Source: JADJPO01 sp963724535 (lineage in GTDB: Bacteria; Actinomycetota; Actinomycetes; Actinomycetales; Kineosporiaceae). Taken from it: a stretch of 64,000 nucleotides of DNA. The notes under the pieces are model-generated. The model had not been told where the DNA came from. It ran no database searches and saw nothing but the letters and a program-made list of their open reading frames with translations. Numbering within the stretch: the stretch's first letter is position 1; every line of letters begins with the position of its first letter. The position numbers and the translations under genes were made by a program. The stretch covers positions 248,001-312,000 of the forward strand of contig CAVRVD010000011.1 of assembly GCA_963724535.1 (NCBI GenBank), given 5' to 3'. Below, in pieces: positions 8,466 to 17,182 of this stretch.

Positions 8466-8752
8466 TGATCAACAAGTACCGCCACCCGCAAGCCGCGTGA
8501 GTGCGATCGAGGAAGCCCAGGCCACAGCCCAACCCAACCCAACCCAGGTCTTCGCGCCCCACCGCCTGGGAGAACGTCCTCCGACTGGCCCGCGCCGCGG
8601 GCAATGCGCCTGCCCGACCGTGCGCTGAAGTTGGTCCTGGCCGGGGACATCTGCTCGTCTCGGAGTGCTCGGAAGTGGAATGTAGTTCCAATTTCTGGCA
8701 TGCTGTTCCAGAGCGCGTCGCCGACGCACTGGGATCGGGGTGGGAGGTGCCC

Positions 8753-9379
8753 GTGGACGAGTCCGAGCGCCCGAGCACCCGCCGAGCCAGGGCCGCGCTC
8801 ATCGCTGCCGCAACGGACGTGGTGATCGCCGGCGGCGTCGAGGCCCTCACGGTGCGCGAAGTCGCGGAACGGGCCGGCTACTCGGTCGCCTCGCTCTACA
8901 ACCACATCGACGGCATCCCCGGGCTTCTCGCCGGAGCGCGCCAGAGCATCGTGAGCTCGCTGGTGGCGACCCTTGCCCCGGCGGGGGGCGTCGCTCCGCA
9001 GACCGCCGGCGAGCTCGTCGATCTCTTCGTGAGCTACGCCTCGTACTTCTGCGAGCGGCCGCACGCCTTCGACCTGCTGTTCGGGTCGTCCTCGGCGGCT
9101 CGTGCGGCCGGCAGGGACCCGGCGGTGCGCGCCGGTGAGGCCGAGCTCCGGGCGTTGTGGGGACCCACGTTCGCAGGACTGGTCGCCGCGGGCGAGCTCG
9201 CCCCCGAACGGGTCGAGCGGACCGCGCAGCGCCTCATCTATCTCGTCCACGGCGCTCTGCTGCTCGCGGTCAGTAGCGCGGCCATCGACGCGCAGGACGT
9301 TCGTGAGCGGGTGCGGGACGCCGTGTCCTGGGCACTGGACGCCGAAGCCACCCACAACAACAGGAGTCGATCGACATGA
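8753..9379 (+). CDS. TetR/AcrR-family transcriptional regulator
   Basis: A 208-residue regulator. The N-terminal TetR HTH is clear at about residues 10-56 ('RAALIAAATDVVIAGGVEAL' leading into 'TVREVAERAGYSVASLYNHI'). The C-terminal half is an all-helical ligand domain of the WHG type with 'LFVSYASYFCERPHAFDLLF'. I chose the GTG at 8753 because a GGGAGGTG ribosome site lies just upstream and homology begins within about ten codons. Its stop overlaps the start of the next membrane protein, so it probably controls that gene and itself. Confidence 0.85.
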   Translation: MDESERPSTRRARAALIAAATDVVIAGGVEALTVREVAERAGYSVASLYNHIDGIPGLLAGARQSIVSSLVATLAPAGGVAPQTAGELVDLFVSYASYFCERPHAFDLLFGSSSAARAAGRDPAVRAGEAELRALWGPTFAGLVAAGELAPERVERTAQRLIYLVHGALLLAVSSAAIDAQDVRERVRDAVSWALDAEATHNNRSRST

Positions 9380-10107
9380 TCGGTACCACTACGGTGCAGC
9401 AGTCAGCGCCGACCATCTATCGCATCGCCGCCGCGGCGACCGTGGCCATGCTCGTGTTGACTGCGGCGCAGCTCGCGGTCTTCGCCGTCCGCTGGCCTCC
9501 CACCGAACCCGAGGGGTGGCTGGCGCTCTATGCCGACAGCCCGTTGCTGGGGTTCATCCTCGCCGACGGCCTCCTCGCGCTGACGTATGTGTTCATGGTC
9601 CCGCTCTTCGTTGCGCTGTGGCTCCGCCTACGCGCGAGTGCACCGGCGGTTGCGGGCGCGGGGTTGGCCGTCGAATCACTGTCGTTGGCGCTTTACCTGC
9701 CGAGCAACGTGAGCGTGGAGCTCGGCATCATCGCGTCAGGTGCGAAGGGCGCGACGGGCGAGGCCCACACGGCCGCCGTGGGGGCGGTCGAGGCGCTCCG
9801 CGCGCAATCCGAGGGGACGGCCTACGTGGCGTCCTACCTGCTCGGCGCGGTGGCGCTCGGGCTGTTCGGGTGGGCGCTGCGCGCCACGGGGGTGTGGGGC
9901 CGCGCGGCCGCGACCACGGCTCTCGCCAGCGGCGTCCTCATGCTGGTGCCGGCGACGTTCGGGACGCTCGGTTTGATCGCCTCGCTCGCGTCGATGGTGC
10001 CGTTCGTGTGGTTCAGCGTGATTGCCGTGCGCCGGCTGCGGCACGAGGCGTGCATCCCGACCGCACCGGGCCACCCGAGTCGCGTGACTCCGACACACGT
10101 CCCGTGA
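9376..10107 (+). CDS. Six-helix membrane protein, DUF4386-like
   Basis: A 243-residue integral membrane protein with about six hydrophobic segments, beginning after a short polar N-terminus (helix 1 at about residues 15-38). The general layout resembles DUF4386-type proteins, of unknown function. The ATG overlaps the stop of the upstream TetR gene, so the two are co-transcribed; a regulator-plus-membrane-protein pair is a common arrangement for stress or efflux-like functions. I see no transport motif. Confidence 0.6.
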   Translation: MIGTTTVQQSAPTIYRIAAAATVAMLVLTAAQLAVFAVRWPPTEPEGWLALYADSPLLGFILADGLLALTYVFMVPLFVALWLRLRASAPAVAGAGLAVESLSLALYLPSNVSVELGIIASGAKGATGEAHTAAVGAVEALRAQSEGTAYVASYLLGAVALGLFGWALRATGVWGRAAATTALASGVLMLVPATFGTLGLIASLASMVPFVWFSVIAVRRLRHEACIPTAPGHPSRVTPTHVP

Positions 10108-10220
10108 ACCGCCCTGCGTTTCCCGCAGGGCCCTGTGCTGATCCAACACGGGGCACTGATCGTCATGGCGGCGCCGAGTAGGCATGGCGAGAGCAGACGA
10201 TGCCGTGACACCGTCACATC

Positions 10221-10640
10221 GTGGCCCACACGCGTCGCCGGGTTCTCACGCACCTGTTGGTGACGGCATTTGTTCTTGCGATGACATGGATGCCTTCCCT
10301 CAGCCCGGCGGCCACGTCACCTGCGGACGTCGCGCGGATCGGGCTCGCGCGGCCCGTGCTGGCGGTCTGCGGAGGGCAGGGCCACCTCACCCCACCTGGC
10401 GAGGCGTTGACGATCTACCGTGACGTGCTGAGCCGCACCGGTATCGGCCTCGCCCGCGACGGCGTCGCCGAGGGCGGCGACGATGCGTTCGTTCGCGGTT
10501 GCCCCGAGCTTGTCGCCTCTTGGGTCACTGCGGTGACCTCGGGCCGTGCACCCGCACCCAGCCCCGATCCGGCACAAGCCCAGGTTCTGCCGAGCCCGGT
10601 CATCCGGTCTGCGGCGTCGGTGGGTTCATCGCGTACCTGA
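10221..10640 (+). CDS. Hypothetical exported protein
   Basis: A possible 139-residue protein that starts at GTG with a good signal peptide: basic 'HTRRR', a hydrophobic core 'LLVTAFVLAMTWMP' and a cleavage region around 'SLSPAAT'. The mature part contains two cysteines (AVCGGQG and VRGCPEL) and a Pro/Ala-rich tail. I recognise no family. There is no strong ribosome site, and the frame ends in low-complexity sequence, so the 3' end may be frame-disrupted; hydrophobic stretches in other frames continue downstream. Confidence 0.4.
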   Translation: MAHTRRRVLTHLLVTAFVLAMTWMPSLSPAATSPADVARIGLARPVLAVCGGQGHLTPPGEALTIYRDVLSRTGIGLARDGVAEGGDDAFVRGCPELVASWVTAVTSGRAPAPSPDPAQAQVLPSPVIRSAASVGSSRT

Positions 10641-11018
10641 CGGCGGTGCTCGGGCTGGCTCCGGTCGGAGGCGTCGACCGCGTCCGGCTCAGTCTGCTCT
10701 TGGCCGGCAGCGCGGCCTTCGTCCCATGGGCGATCTACTGGGGGCACGCTCGATCAGCCAAGCGCGGGTCAGCTCAACCACGTCCGATGAGGAGAGCCGT
10801 CGGGTGGTGGATGCAGCTGCCGTGCGCGCGGACTCCGACGACAGCCGGTGGGTCCTGCTCAACGCCGTCCGCTCGGTCACGACCGCCTTGGCCCTCGCCT
10901 GGGTCCTGCGCTCGGTGGCGTCCGCCGGGCGGCCAGGACCAGGAGGCGGTCGGGTGGCCGCGGGACACGGTCCCTCGGCCTCCATGAAGACCTGATCGAT
11001 GGCCAATACCGTGGAACG
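10641..11018 (+). other. Probable decayed coding region
   Basis: No intact gene. One plus-strand frame encodes hydrophobic, membrane-like sequence ('GGFIAYLTAVLGLAPVGG', 'LLLAGSAAFVPWAIYWG') up to about 10760. A different frame then gives 'WVLLNAVRSVTTALALAWV' near 10850-10910. The alternation of frames suggests the remains of a small membrane protein or two, broken by frameshifts. I could not assign a family. Confidence 0.35.
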
Positions 11019-12083
11019 GTGACCTTTCGCGATGTGTCGGTTCTGGGCCTCGGCCGGGTCGGGCTGGTGGCGGCGTCGTTCCTCGACGAGGCGGGATTCG
11101 ATGTCACCGGGTACGCCCGACACCGGCCCCGTCGAGCCACGTCGTTCCAGACCGTCGCCGTCGATGTCACCGATCTCGAGGTCCTCACCGCTGTGCTGGC
11201 GAAGCACGAGGCAGTGTTGTCGTGCCTGCCCCACGCGCTGAACCGCTCGGTTGCCCTCGTGGCCCACCGGCTGGGTATCCCCTACTTCGACCTGACCGAA
11301 GACGTGTCGGCCGGGCGAGCCGTCGCTGAGCTCAGCGCCACATCCCGAGCCTTGATGGCCCCCCACTGCGGGCTCGCCCCCGGTTTCGTGAGCATCGTCG
11401 CGGCAACGCAGGCTGCCGCGTTCGACACATGTCGTTCGATACGTATGCGCGTGGGGGCCCTCCCGCAACACCCCACCGGCCGCTTGGGCTACGCCTTCAA
11501 CTGGTCTCCTGACGGTGTGGTCAATGAGTATCTCAATGACTGCGAGGTGATCGAAGAAGGCGAACGCAAGTGGCTGTCGTCGATGGAATGGTTGGAAACC
11601 CTGCATGTGGAGGGAACTCGGCTCGAGGCGTTCACGACCTCGGGCGGGCTCGGCACCATGTGCGACAGCTTCCACGGCAAGGTTGCCAACCTCGACTACA
11701 AGACGATTCGCTACCCCGGACACATGGATCTGATGAACTTCTTCTTCCATGAGCTGTTGATGCGCGAACGTCGCGAACTCGCCACCGAGATCCTCACCAA
11801 CGCCATGCCACCCGTGAGCGAAGACGTCGTGTACGTCCACGTCTCCTCAGAAGGCACCATTGATGGGCAGCTTCGCCGTGCCGAGTTCGTCCGCTCGTAT
11901 CGGCCTCGTCAGGTGGCGGGCGACCAGACCAGCGCGATCGCCTGGACCACCGCCGGCTCCGTCGCTGCGGTCATCGAACTGGTGAGGTCCGGCGTCCTGC
12001 CGGCGCAGGGGCTGCTCAAGCAGGAGGCAGTCCCACTGGACAGCTTCCTTGCCACGCCCACAGGCCGACTCTTCGATACCTGA
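11019..12083 (+). CDS. Saccharopine dehydrogenase-like NAD(P)-binding protein
   Basis: A 354-residue protein. The N-terminus is a Rossmann fold with 'VSVLGLGRVGLVAASFL' (GxGxxG) followed by 'VLSCLPHALNRSVALVAHRLG' and 'YFDLTEDVSA', as in saccharopine dehydrogenase / lysine-2-oxoglutarate reductase-type enzymes. The C-terminal domain has 'HCGLAPGFVSIVAA', 'WSPDGVVNEYLNDCEVIEEG' and 'TSGGLGTMCDSF', typical of the glutamate-forming saccharopine dehydrogenase class. I chose the GTG at 11019 since the fold begins immediately after it. No lysine-pathway gene is adjacent, so the true substrate is uncertain. Confidence 0.82.
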   Translation: MTFRDVSVLGLGRVGLVAASFLDEAGFDVTGYARHRPRRATSFQTVAVDVTDLEVLTAVLAKHEAVLSCLPHALNRSVALVAHRLGIPYFDLTEDVSAGRAVAELSATSRALMAPHCGLAPGFVSIVAATQAAAFDTCRSIRMRVGALPQHPTGRLGYAFNWSPDGVVNEYLNDCEVIEEGERKWLSSMEWLETLHVEGTRLEAFTTSGGLGTMCDSFHGKVANLDYKTIRYPGHMDLMNFFFHELLMRERRELATEILTNAMPPVSEDVVYVHVSSEGTIDGQLRRAEFVRSYRPRQVAGDQTSAIAWTTAGSVAAVIELVRSGVLPAQGLLKQEAVPLDSFLATPTGRLFDT

Positions 12084-12239
12084 CCACGGCGCCTGGAACC
12101 ACTAGCGTCGGTTCGGTGTGGGTGCCGGACACTCGGCCCAGGGCCCGCCCATGACCCGCCGACGGGCCCGGAGGCGGTGCGATGTCGAGGCACCCGCCTG
12201 ATCCATGCGGACCCGACGAGGCTTCAGCGGGTTCGTTTC

Positions 12240-13622
12240 CTAACCCCCGATGGGGCTGAGGCTTTGCAGGGTGGTGGGGACGAGCTCGGCGACGGTGGGG
12301 TGGATGTGCATCGCTCGGGTGATGGTCGTGTAGGGCGCCTTGGCGTACATGACGTCCAGGAGGGTGTGGATGACCTCGTCGCCGTTGATCCCGAAGACCG
12401 CACCGCCGAGGATCTCGTCGGTGTCGGCATCGACGAGGAACTTCATGAACCCCGCCGTCTCGCTCATCTCGACCGCCCGCCCGACGTGCCTCATCGGCCG
12501 AGTGCCGACCAGCACGTTGCGGCCGCTCGCCAGCGCCTGTGCTTCGGTCATCCCCACCCGCCCGAGGGGCGGGTCGATGAACAGCCCGTAGCAGGCGATC
12601 CGATCCGAGAGCCGCCGTGGATCGCCGTCGAAGAGGTTGGCGACCACGATCTCGTGGTCGTTGTAGGAGGTGTGGGTGAACGCACCCCGGCCGTTGCAGT
12701 CGCCGAGCGCCCAGATCCCGTCGACGTTGGTGCGGAGCTGGTCGTCGACCATGACGAAGCCGCGCTGGTCGGTCTGCACGCCGACGGTGTCGAGCCCGAG
12801 GTCGTCGGTGTTGGGGATCCGGCCGACGGCGAGCAACAGGTGCGAACCGACGATCTCCGGCGGCCCGTCGCCACACTCGACGTCGACCAGGATGCCGTCG
12901 GGTTGGCGGGCGAAGCCGATGCACTCGGCGTCGAGTCGGATCTGGATCCCTTCGGCCTCCAGCACGGACCTGATCGCTTCGGACACGTCGGGGTCTTCGC
13001 GGGTGATCAGGCGCGGGCCCTGTTCGATCACGGTGACCTCGGCGCCGAGGCGGCGGTGGATCTGGGCGAACTCGAGACCGATGTAGCTGCCGCCGACGAT
13101 GACCAGATGGTCAGGCACCTCGTCGAGCTCCATGACGCTCGTGCTGGTCAGGATGTCGACATCGTTGACACCGGCGAGCTCGGGGACACGGGGACGGGCG
13201 CCGACGTTCAGGAGTATCCGCTCAGTCTCGAGCACCCGCTCCCCGACGATCACCCGGTTGGGTCCGTCGAGTGTGGCGTGACCGCGGACGAGGTCGAGGT
13301 TCTCCAGCGACTCGAGCAACCGTCCGACTCGCTCGTTCGACTTCTGCGAGATCGACTTCATCCTCGCCTTCACCCGTGGCATGTCCACCGTCGGCTCACC
13401 ATCGACGGTGAAACCGAACTCGGCGCCGCGGCGTGCCAGGTGGACCGCCCGGGCACTTGCGACGAGGGCTTTGGTCGGGATGCAACCGGCGTTCACACAC
13501 GTGCCGCCGAGCAGATGCCGCTCGACGACGGCGACCCTCCACCCCTCGGCCGACGCCCTGGCCGCCAGCGGCGGCCCCGCCTGCCCGGTCCCGATCACCA
13601 CCGCGTCGTAAACCTCTGACAT
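12240..13622 (-). CDS. FAD-dependent disulfide oxidoreductase (mercuric reductase-like)
   Basis: A 460-residue class I pyridine nucleotide-disulfide oxidoreductase. It has the FAD site 'VVIGTGQAGPPLAARA', the redox pair 'GGTCVNAGCIPTKAL', the NAD(P)H site 'VIVGGSYIGLEFAQIHRR', the second FAD motif 'GIWALGDCNGRG', and the C-terminal 'MHIHPTVAELVP' with the catalytic His. The C-terminal vicinal cysteines of true mercuric reductases are missing, and there is no merR, merT or merP nearby. It is better called a MerA/lipoamide-dehydrogenase-like enzyme of unknown disulfide substrate. The ATG at 13622 has GGAAGGGG nine bases upstream. Confidence 0.88.
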   Translation of the reverse strand: MSEVYDAVVIGTGQAGPPLAARASAEGWRVAVVERHLLGGTCVNAGCIPTKALVASARAVHLARRGAEFGFTVDGEPTVDMPRVKARMKSISQKSNERVGRLLESLENLDLVRGHATLDGPNRVIVGERVLETERILLNVGARPRVPELAGVNDVDILTSTSVMELDEVPDHLVIVGGSYIGLEFAQIHRRLGAEVTVIEQGPRLITREDPDVSEAIRSVLEAEGIQIRLDAECIGFARQPDGILVDVECGDGPPEIVGSHLLLAVGRIPNTDDLGLDTVGVQTDQRGFVMVDDQLRTNVDGIWALGDCNGRGAFTHTSYNDHEIVVANLFDGDPRRLSDRIACYGLFIDPPLGRVGMTEAQALASGRNVLVGTRPMRHVGRAVEMSETAGFMKFLVDADTDEILGGAVFGINGDEVIHTLLDVMYAKAPYTTITRAMHIHPTVAELVPTTLQSLSPIGG

Positions 13623-13795
13623 CGCGCCCATCCCCTTCCAGTCGCCGTGAGGACACTATGCGGCCTGCTCCCACCGCATGGCCCGGCGCGCTCGGCCCTG
13701 CGCGCGTGGCGCTCCTCGCGGGCCGAGTGCAGCGTGGGTCAGGCGCAGCATGCGCCACCATGTGTCGTCAGGCGACGGAGGAACGGGGGTGAGGC

Positions 13796-14669
13796 ATGGC
13801 GGTGGACCGGCTCGCCATCGTGCTCGCGGCGGGGGCCGCCGTGCTCTTCGCCGTGGCCAACAACCTCCAGCGGGGGGCGGCGTCAGCGGTGCCGTTGGAC
13901 GCCGGGGGTCCGGTGCGGCTGATCCTGCGTCTGGTGCGGACGCCTGACTAGGTGGCCGGATCGCTGCTGGCGCTCGCCGCGCTCGGACGACACGCGGTGG
14001 CGCTGGCTCGCGGTGGGGTGATCGTGGTGCAGGCGATCCTGGCGACGGGGCTCGTCGCGGCGCTGTCGCTCGAGGCCTTCCGCGAGCGCCGGTGGATGCG
14101 CGGCGGCGAGGTGGGGGGCGCGGTCCTCCTGGTGGCGGGCGTGGTGCTGCTGCTCGCCTGGGGGCGCCCCAGGGCCGGGCACTCGATCGATGTGCGGGTG
14201 CAGGTGGAGGTGGCCGTCCTGCTCACCGTCGTCGCCGTCGTCGGCCTGGCTGCCTCCGGGGCCAGAGGGCGGCCAGGGCTGTCGGCGGTGGTGATGGGGG
14301 CAGCAGCCGGGGTGTGCTTCGCCGTGGACGCCGTGTACCTGCGGCGTCGCCGTCCACGTCAACGACCTCGACGCGCTGCCGGCCCTGACCAACCTGGCCG
14401 GATTCGTGGCGGCGTCGCTGGTGGGCAACGTGATCGCTCAGCGCGCCTACCAACGTGCCCCCCTGCGCGTGGTGCTGCCCGCCGTCACCGCCGCCGACCC
14501 GCTGGCGGCTTTCCTCATCGGCCGCCTGATGCTGGGAGAGCGGCTCTCGCCGGGGACGGCGGCCCTCACCGCGTGGCTCGGCATCACCGCCGTCGTGGTC
14601 GGTGTCCTGGTGACCACCAGGTCCGCATCGGGCGAGCTGCGCGTCGCCGAGGCGGCGGCCGACCGCTGA
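13796..14669 (+). pseudogene. DMT/EamA-type transporter, broken by amber stop and frameshift
   Basis: The span encodes a drug/metabolite-transporter-like protein of about 290 residues with many membrane helices ('RLAIVLAAGAAVLFAVANN' at the start, 'RAYQRAPLRVVLPAVTAA' and 'GRLMLGERLSPGTAAL' near the end). Codon 52 is TAG (13949-13951) where a Trp codon would fit, and around 14340 the frame shifts by one base, after which the frame giving 'VAVHVNDLDALPALTN' continues to a normal stop at 14669. Total length is not a multiple of three, consistent with one indel. A good ribosome site (GGGGGTGAGG) precedes the ATG. Either a real pseudogene or sequencing errors. Confidence 0.8.
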
Positions 14670-14688
14670 GCCGGGCCGTGAAGCGGCG

Positions 14689-15480
14689 CTACAGAATCCT
14701 GTCCTCGGCCGTCCTGAAGAAGCGGTCGTTCACTCCCGGACGGTTCGGGCCGCCGGTCAGGAGGTCGACGGCACCGTCGCTGACCAGATTCAGCGCCGAG
14801 TTGCCGGAGATCTGGTCCAGCCCCGCTCCACCGAAGACGCCGTCCTTGCCGGCGCCACCGATGACGACGTCGTCGCCATCGTCTCCCGAGACCTTGTCGG
14901 TATCACTACCGCCGTCGACCCTGTCGTTGCCGCCGTTGCCCTGGAGGGTGTCATTGCCCGGACCACCAAGCACCGTGTCGTTGCCGTCGCCGCCAGCCAG
15001 GACGTCCTCGCCCTCGGCCCCCACGATGACGTCGTCACCCCCCTGCCCGACAACCACGTCAGAGCCCTCCTCCCCGTAGACCTTGTCGTTGCCGTCACCG
15101 GCGTAGACGATGTCGTCGCCGGGACCGGCGCAGACGACGTCGTTGCCGCCCAGGCCGAGAATGGTGTCGTCGCCGCCCAGGCCGATGATCACATCCTTGC
15201 CGGCAGTGCCTACCAGGACGTCCTCGCCAGGTGTACCCCTCACGATCTTGGCCGACCTGTCCGCCGACGCCAGCGCGCAGAGGTCGATCTTGAACGGAGG
15301 ATTCACGGTCGGCAGCTTGACGAGCCGGCGAGACAGAGGCGCCGGCGTGTCGATCGGCCGCGGCTCGTAGCTCGGTCCGGCGTGGTCGCGGACGCCGGCA
15401 GGGCGGACACGAGGCTTGCGCACAGTCCGATTCCGGCCGATGCGACGGCGAGGCGGCGGGCGCGCGGATCTGGACAACAT
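14689..15480 (-). CDS. RTX-type calcium-binding repeat protein
   Basis: A 263-residue protein whose C-terminal two thirds is about sixteen glycine-rich nonapeptide repeats (units such as GGDDTILGL, GDGNDTVLG, GPGNDTLQG), the parallel beta-roll calcium-binding motif of hemolysin-type proteins. Such proteins are normally exported. The annotated ATG has GGGAG upstream, but the first about 50 residues in this frame are Arg/Pro-rich and unlike a leader. A convincing signal peptide, 'RRLAVASAGIGLCASLVSAL' then 'PASA', is encoded in an adjacent frame over the same bases, so two compensating frameshifts may affect the 5' part. Confidence 0.75.
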   Translation of the reverse strand: MLSRSARPPPRRRIGRNRTVRKPRVRPAGVRDHAGPSYEPRPIDTPAPLSRRLVKLPTVNPPFKIDLCALASADRSAKIVRGTPGEDVLVGTAGKDVIIGLGGDDTILGLGGNDVVCAGPGDDIVYAGDGNDKVYGEEGSDVVVGQGGDDVIVGAEGEDVLAGGDGNDTVLGGPGNDTLQGNGGNDRVDGGSDTDKVSGDDGDDVVIGGAGKDGVFGGAGLDQISGNSALNLVSDGAVDLLTGGPNRPGVNDRFFRTAEDRIL

Positions 15481-15709
15481 GGTGGTCTCCCGTCTCAGTG
15501 GTGCCCCCCTGGTCGGCGGGCGGTTGACGGGGGTACGGAGACGGCGGCCACATCGGATCACTGCTCGTACGGACTGGTCGGGCAGCCGGATGGTGAGCAC
15601 CGGATCGCTCTGGGTGTACCTGGAGCGGCGCAGCTCGACCGACCCGCGCGGTGCCCGGCCGGTTGGCCGATCGCCGTGAACGTCTGGCTTCCGCCCAGTC
15701 AGGGATGTG

Positions 15710-16138
15710 TCAAGCCTCGACGACGACAGCGTAGGAGCCGACACCCACCAGCGTGTTCCCGATCGCACCCCCGGAATCGAGCACCAGGGCGGTGATGGCG
15801 CCCGATCCGTGGTCGAACTCGACGTCGCGGACCTGCCCGAGCTCGTCGCCACCGGTGGACAGCACGCGTTTGCCGATGAGCCGGTGGTCCTTGCCGAGCA
15901 GGGCGGCGATGTCGTCCTCGACGTCGGAGATCTTCTCGCCCCCCGAGACCGTGACGGCGTCGTCGCCGAACGCCGTGATGCCGGACCAGCGCAGAGTGTC
16001 GCCAGCGCGTGCCCGCTTGACCTGCATCGCCACGACGGACCCGACAGCGGGGTCCACGAGGAACTCGTGGACTTCGCCGACCGTCTCGGCATCCGATGTG
16101 CTGACGATCTTTCGGCCCTTCGCCTCGGAGAACCGCAT
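15710..16138 (-). CDS. PRC-barrel domain protein
   Basis: A 142-residue protein with two PRC-barrel-like halves: 'MRFSEAKGRKIVSTSDAETV' with 'GEVHEFLVDP' at the N-terminus, and 'LIGKRVLSTGGDELGQVRDVEFDH' from about residue 83. PRC barrels are small beta-barrels found in ribosome maturation, photosynthetic reaction centre and stress proteins; function here is unknown. The start is taken at the ATG that overlaps the stop of the upstream PRC gene by one base. It is the last gene of a three-gene operon. Confidence 0.82.
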   Translation of the reverse strand: MRFSEAKGRKIVSTSDAETVGEVHEFLVDPAVGSVVAMQVKRARAGDTLRWSGITAFGDDAVTVSGGEKISDVEDDIAALLGKDHRLIGKRVLSTGGDELGQVRDVEFDHGSGAITALVLDSGGAIGNTLVGVGSYAVVVEA

Positions 16139-16728
16139 CAGGCTCGCCCCTCCCACTGTGCCCGGAAGCCATCGACCGCCGACCCGAAGCCCGCCAGGTC
16201 GTGGCGAACGAAGTCCTTGACATTCGCCGGGACGATGAGGTGCTCACCGGAGGCCGCCATGGTGTCGGGAAGAGGGATCAGGACTCTCGTGCCCTCGGAC
16301 CCCATGGCCTCGGATGGAGAGATCTCGTACCCCACGACATCGCCTTGTCCGGCCCCCCCGCGACCGACCTCCACGATGACATCGACGACCGCGCCGAGAT
16401 CGGTGCCCTCATCCGTCAGGACCCGCGAACCGAGGATGTCTTCACCGGAGCCGCCGGAGGTCACCGAGGCACTCAGCACTCTCTCAAGCGGTTCGAGGGC
16501 TCTCTCGGAGGTGATCATCACGGCGTTCGCGCCGAGGGCCGACACCCCTGACCACGGCAGCGCCTCGTGCAGAGGCCCGGCGAACATCCCCCGCCCGGCA
16601 AGGGTGAACCCGACGACCTCGCCGCCGCCCGCCGAGTAGACGAGATCCTTGATCTGAGCGACATCCTCGCCGGCCATGGTCACCACGGGTCGCTGGGCGA
16701 TCTCGCTCGCGCGCATCAGCCTGCTCAT
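16138..16728 (-). CDS. PRC-barrel domain protein
   Basis: A 196-residue paralogue of the following gene. The N-terminal barrel reads 'MRASEIAQRPVVTMAGEDVA' and 'QIKDLVYSAGGGEVVGFTLA'; the second barrel starts near 'EDILGSRVLTDEGTDLGAVVDV'. A C-terminal segment of about 40 residues containing 'LIVPANVKDFVRHDLAGFG' extends beyond the barrel. The ATG overlaps the stop of a small membrane-protein gene (ATGA) and the stop overlaps the next ATG, so three genes are translationally coupled. Confidence 0.82.
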   Translation of the reverse strand: MSRLMRASEIAQRPVVTMAGEDVAQIKDLVYSAGGGEVVGFTLAGRGMFAGPLHEALPWSGVSALGANAVMITSERALEPLERVLSASVTSGGSGEDILGSRVLTDEGTDLGAVVDVIVEVGRGGAGQGDVVGYEISPSEAMGSEGTRVLIPLPDTMAASGEHLIVPANVKDFVRHDLAGFGSAVDGFRAQWEGRA

Positions 16729-16877
16729 GACGCACTGCCCGAACCACCTCGGCCGGACCGGTCACCCGGATCGATGATCACTCCACCGCGCCGACGCCTC
16801 GCCTGGACGACGAGGAAGCCGCCCACGCTCACAGCGACAAGTACGAGGACGAGCAGCACCCAGACCCACCAGGACAT
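16725..16877 (-). CDS. Small single-pass membrane protein (50 aa)
   Basis: A short gene: ATG at 16877 with a GGGAGAGGTG ribosome site, then an N-terminal hydrophobic helix 'WWVWVLLVLVLVAVSVGGFL', a basic 'QARRRRGG' stop-transfer stretch and a Gly/Ser tail. The stop overlaps the ATG of the first PRC-barrel gene. The helix-then-arginines layout and tight coupling make it likely real; it may anchor or localise the PRC proteins, which is inference. Confidence 0.65.
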   Translation of the reverse strand: MSWWVWVLLVLVLVAVSVGGFLVVQARRRRGGVIIDPGDRSGRGGSGSAS

Positions 16878-17182
16878 GGCGCACCTCTCCCACTACGTGC
16901 TGGGCTGACAGCCTTGGGCTTCAGCGAACGGCGATAGGAAGAGGGTATCGGCCGAAGGCGCGGCCCGGCATCATCGTACGGGCGCCGAAACGGGCTCGTC
17001 GGTGTCCGACTCGACCCGGTTCTCTACGCTGCCAGGCCCGCACACCTCATCGTGGCCGTGGGATTCTCGTTGCGCGCATGGGCGCTGCACCCGACCGGTA
17101 CCCCACCGTGCATCAGCTGATCGCAGAGATGGACGAGGCGGTCGGGTGAGCGTCCCCTGCCGTTGACCACGAGGGGCAGCCC
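16878..17182. other. Intergenic region between divergent operons
   Basis: These 305 bases separate the divergent PRC-barrel operon and the sagB-like gene and should hold both promoters. A plus-strand piece at 17078-17149 reads 'PDRYPTVHQLIAEMDEAVG' before a stop and looks like the C-terminal end of a lost protein; it lacks any upstream body. I see no other gene or structured element. Confidence 0.4.

Noticed and set aside
12240..13622. Mercury resistance gene merA
   Set aside because: The C-terminal cysteine pair needed for Hg(II) reduction is absent and no mer genes are adjacent, so only a general flavoprotein disulfide reductase call is justified.
14689..15240. Dense GTCGTC/GCCGCC repetition considered as a non-coding satellite
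   Set aside because: It is explained by the RTX nonapeptide repeats encoded on the minus strand.
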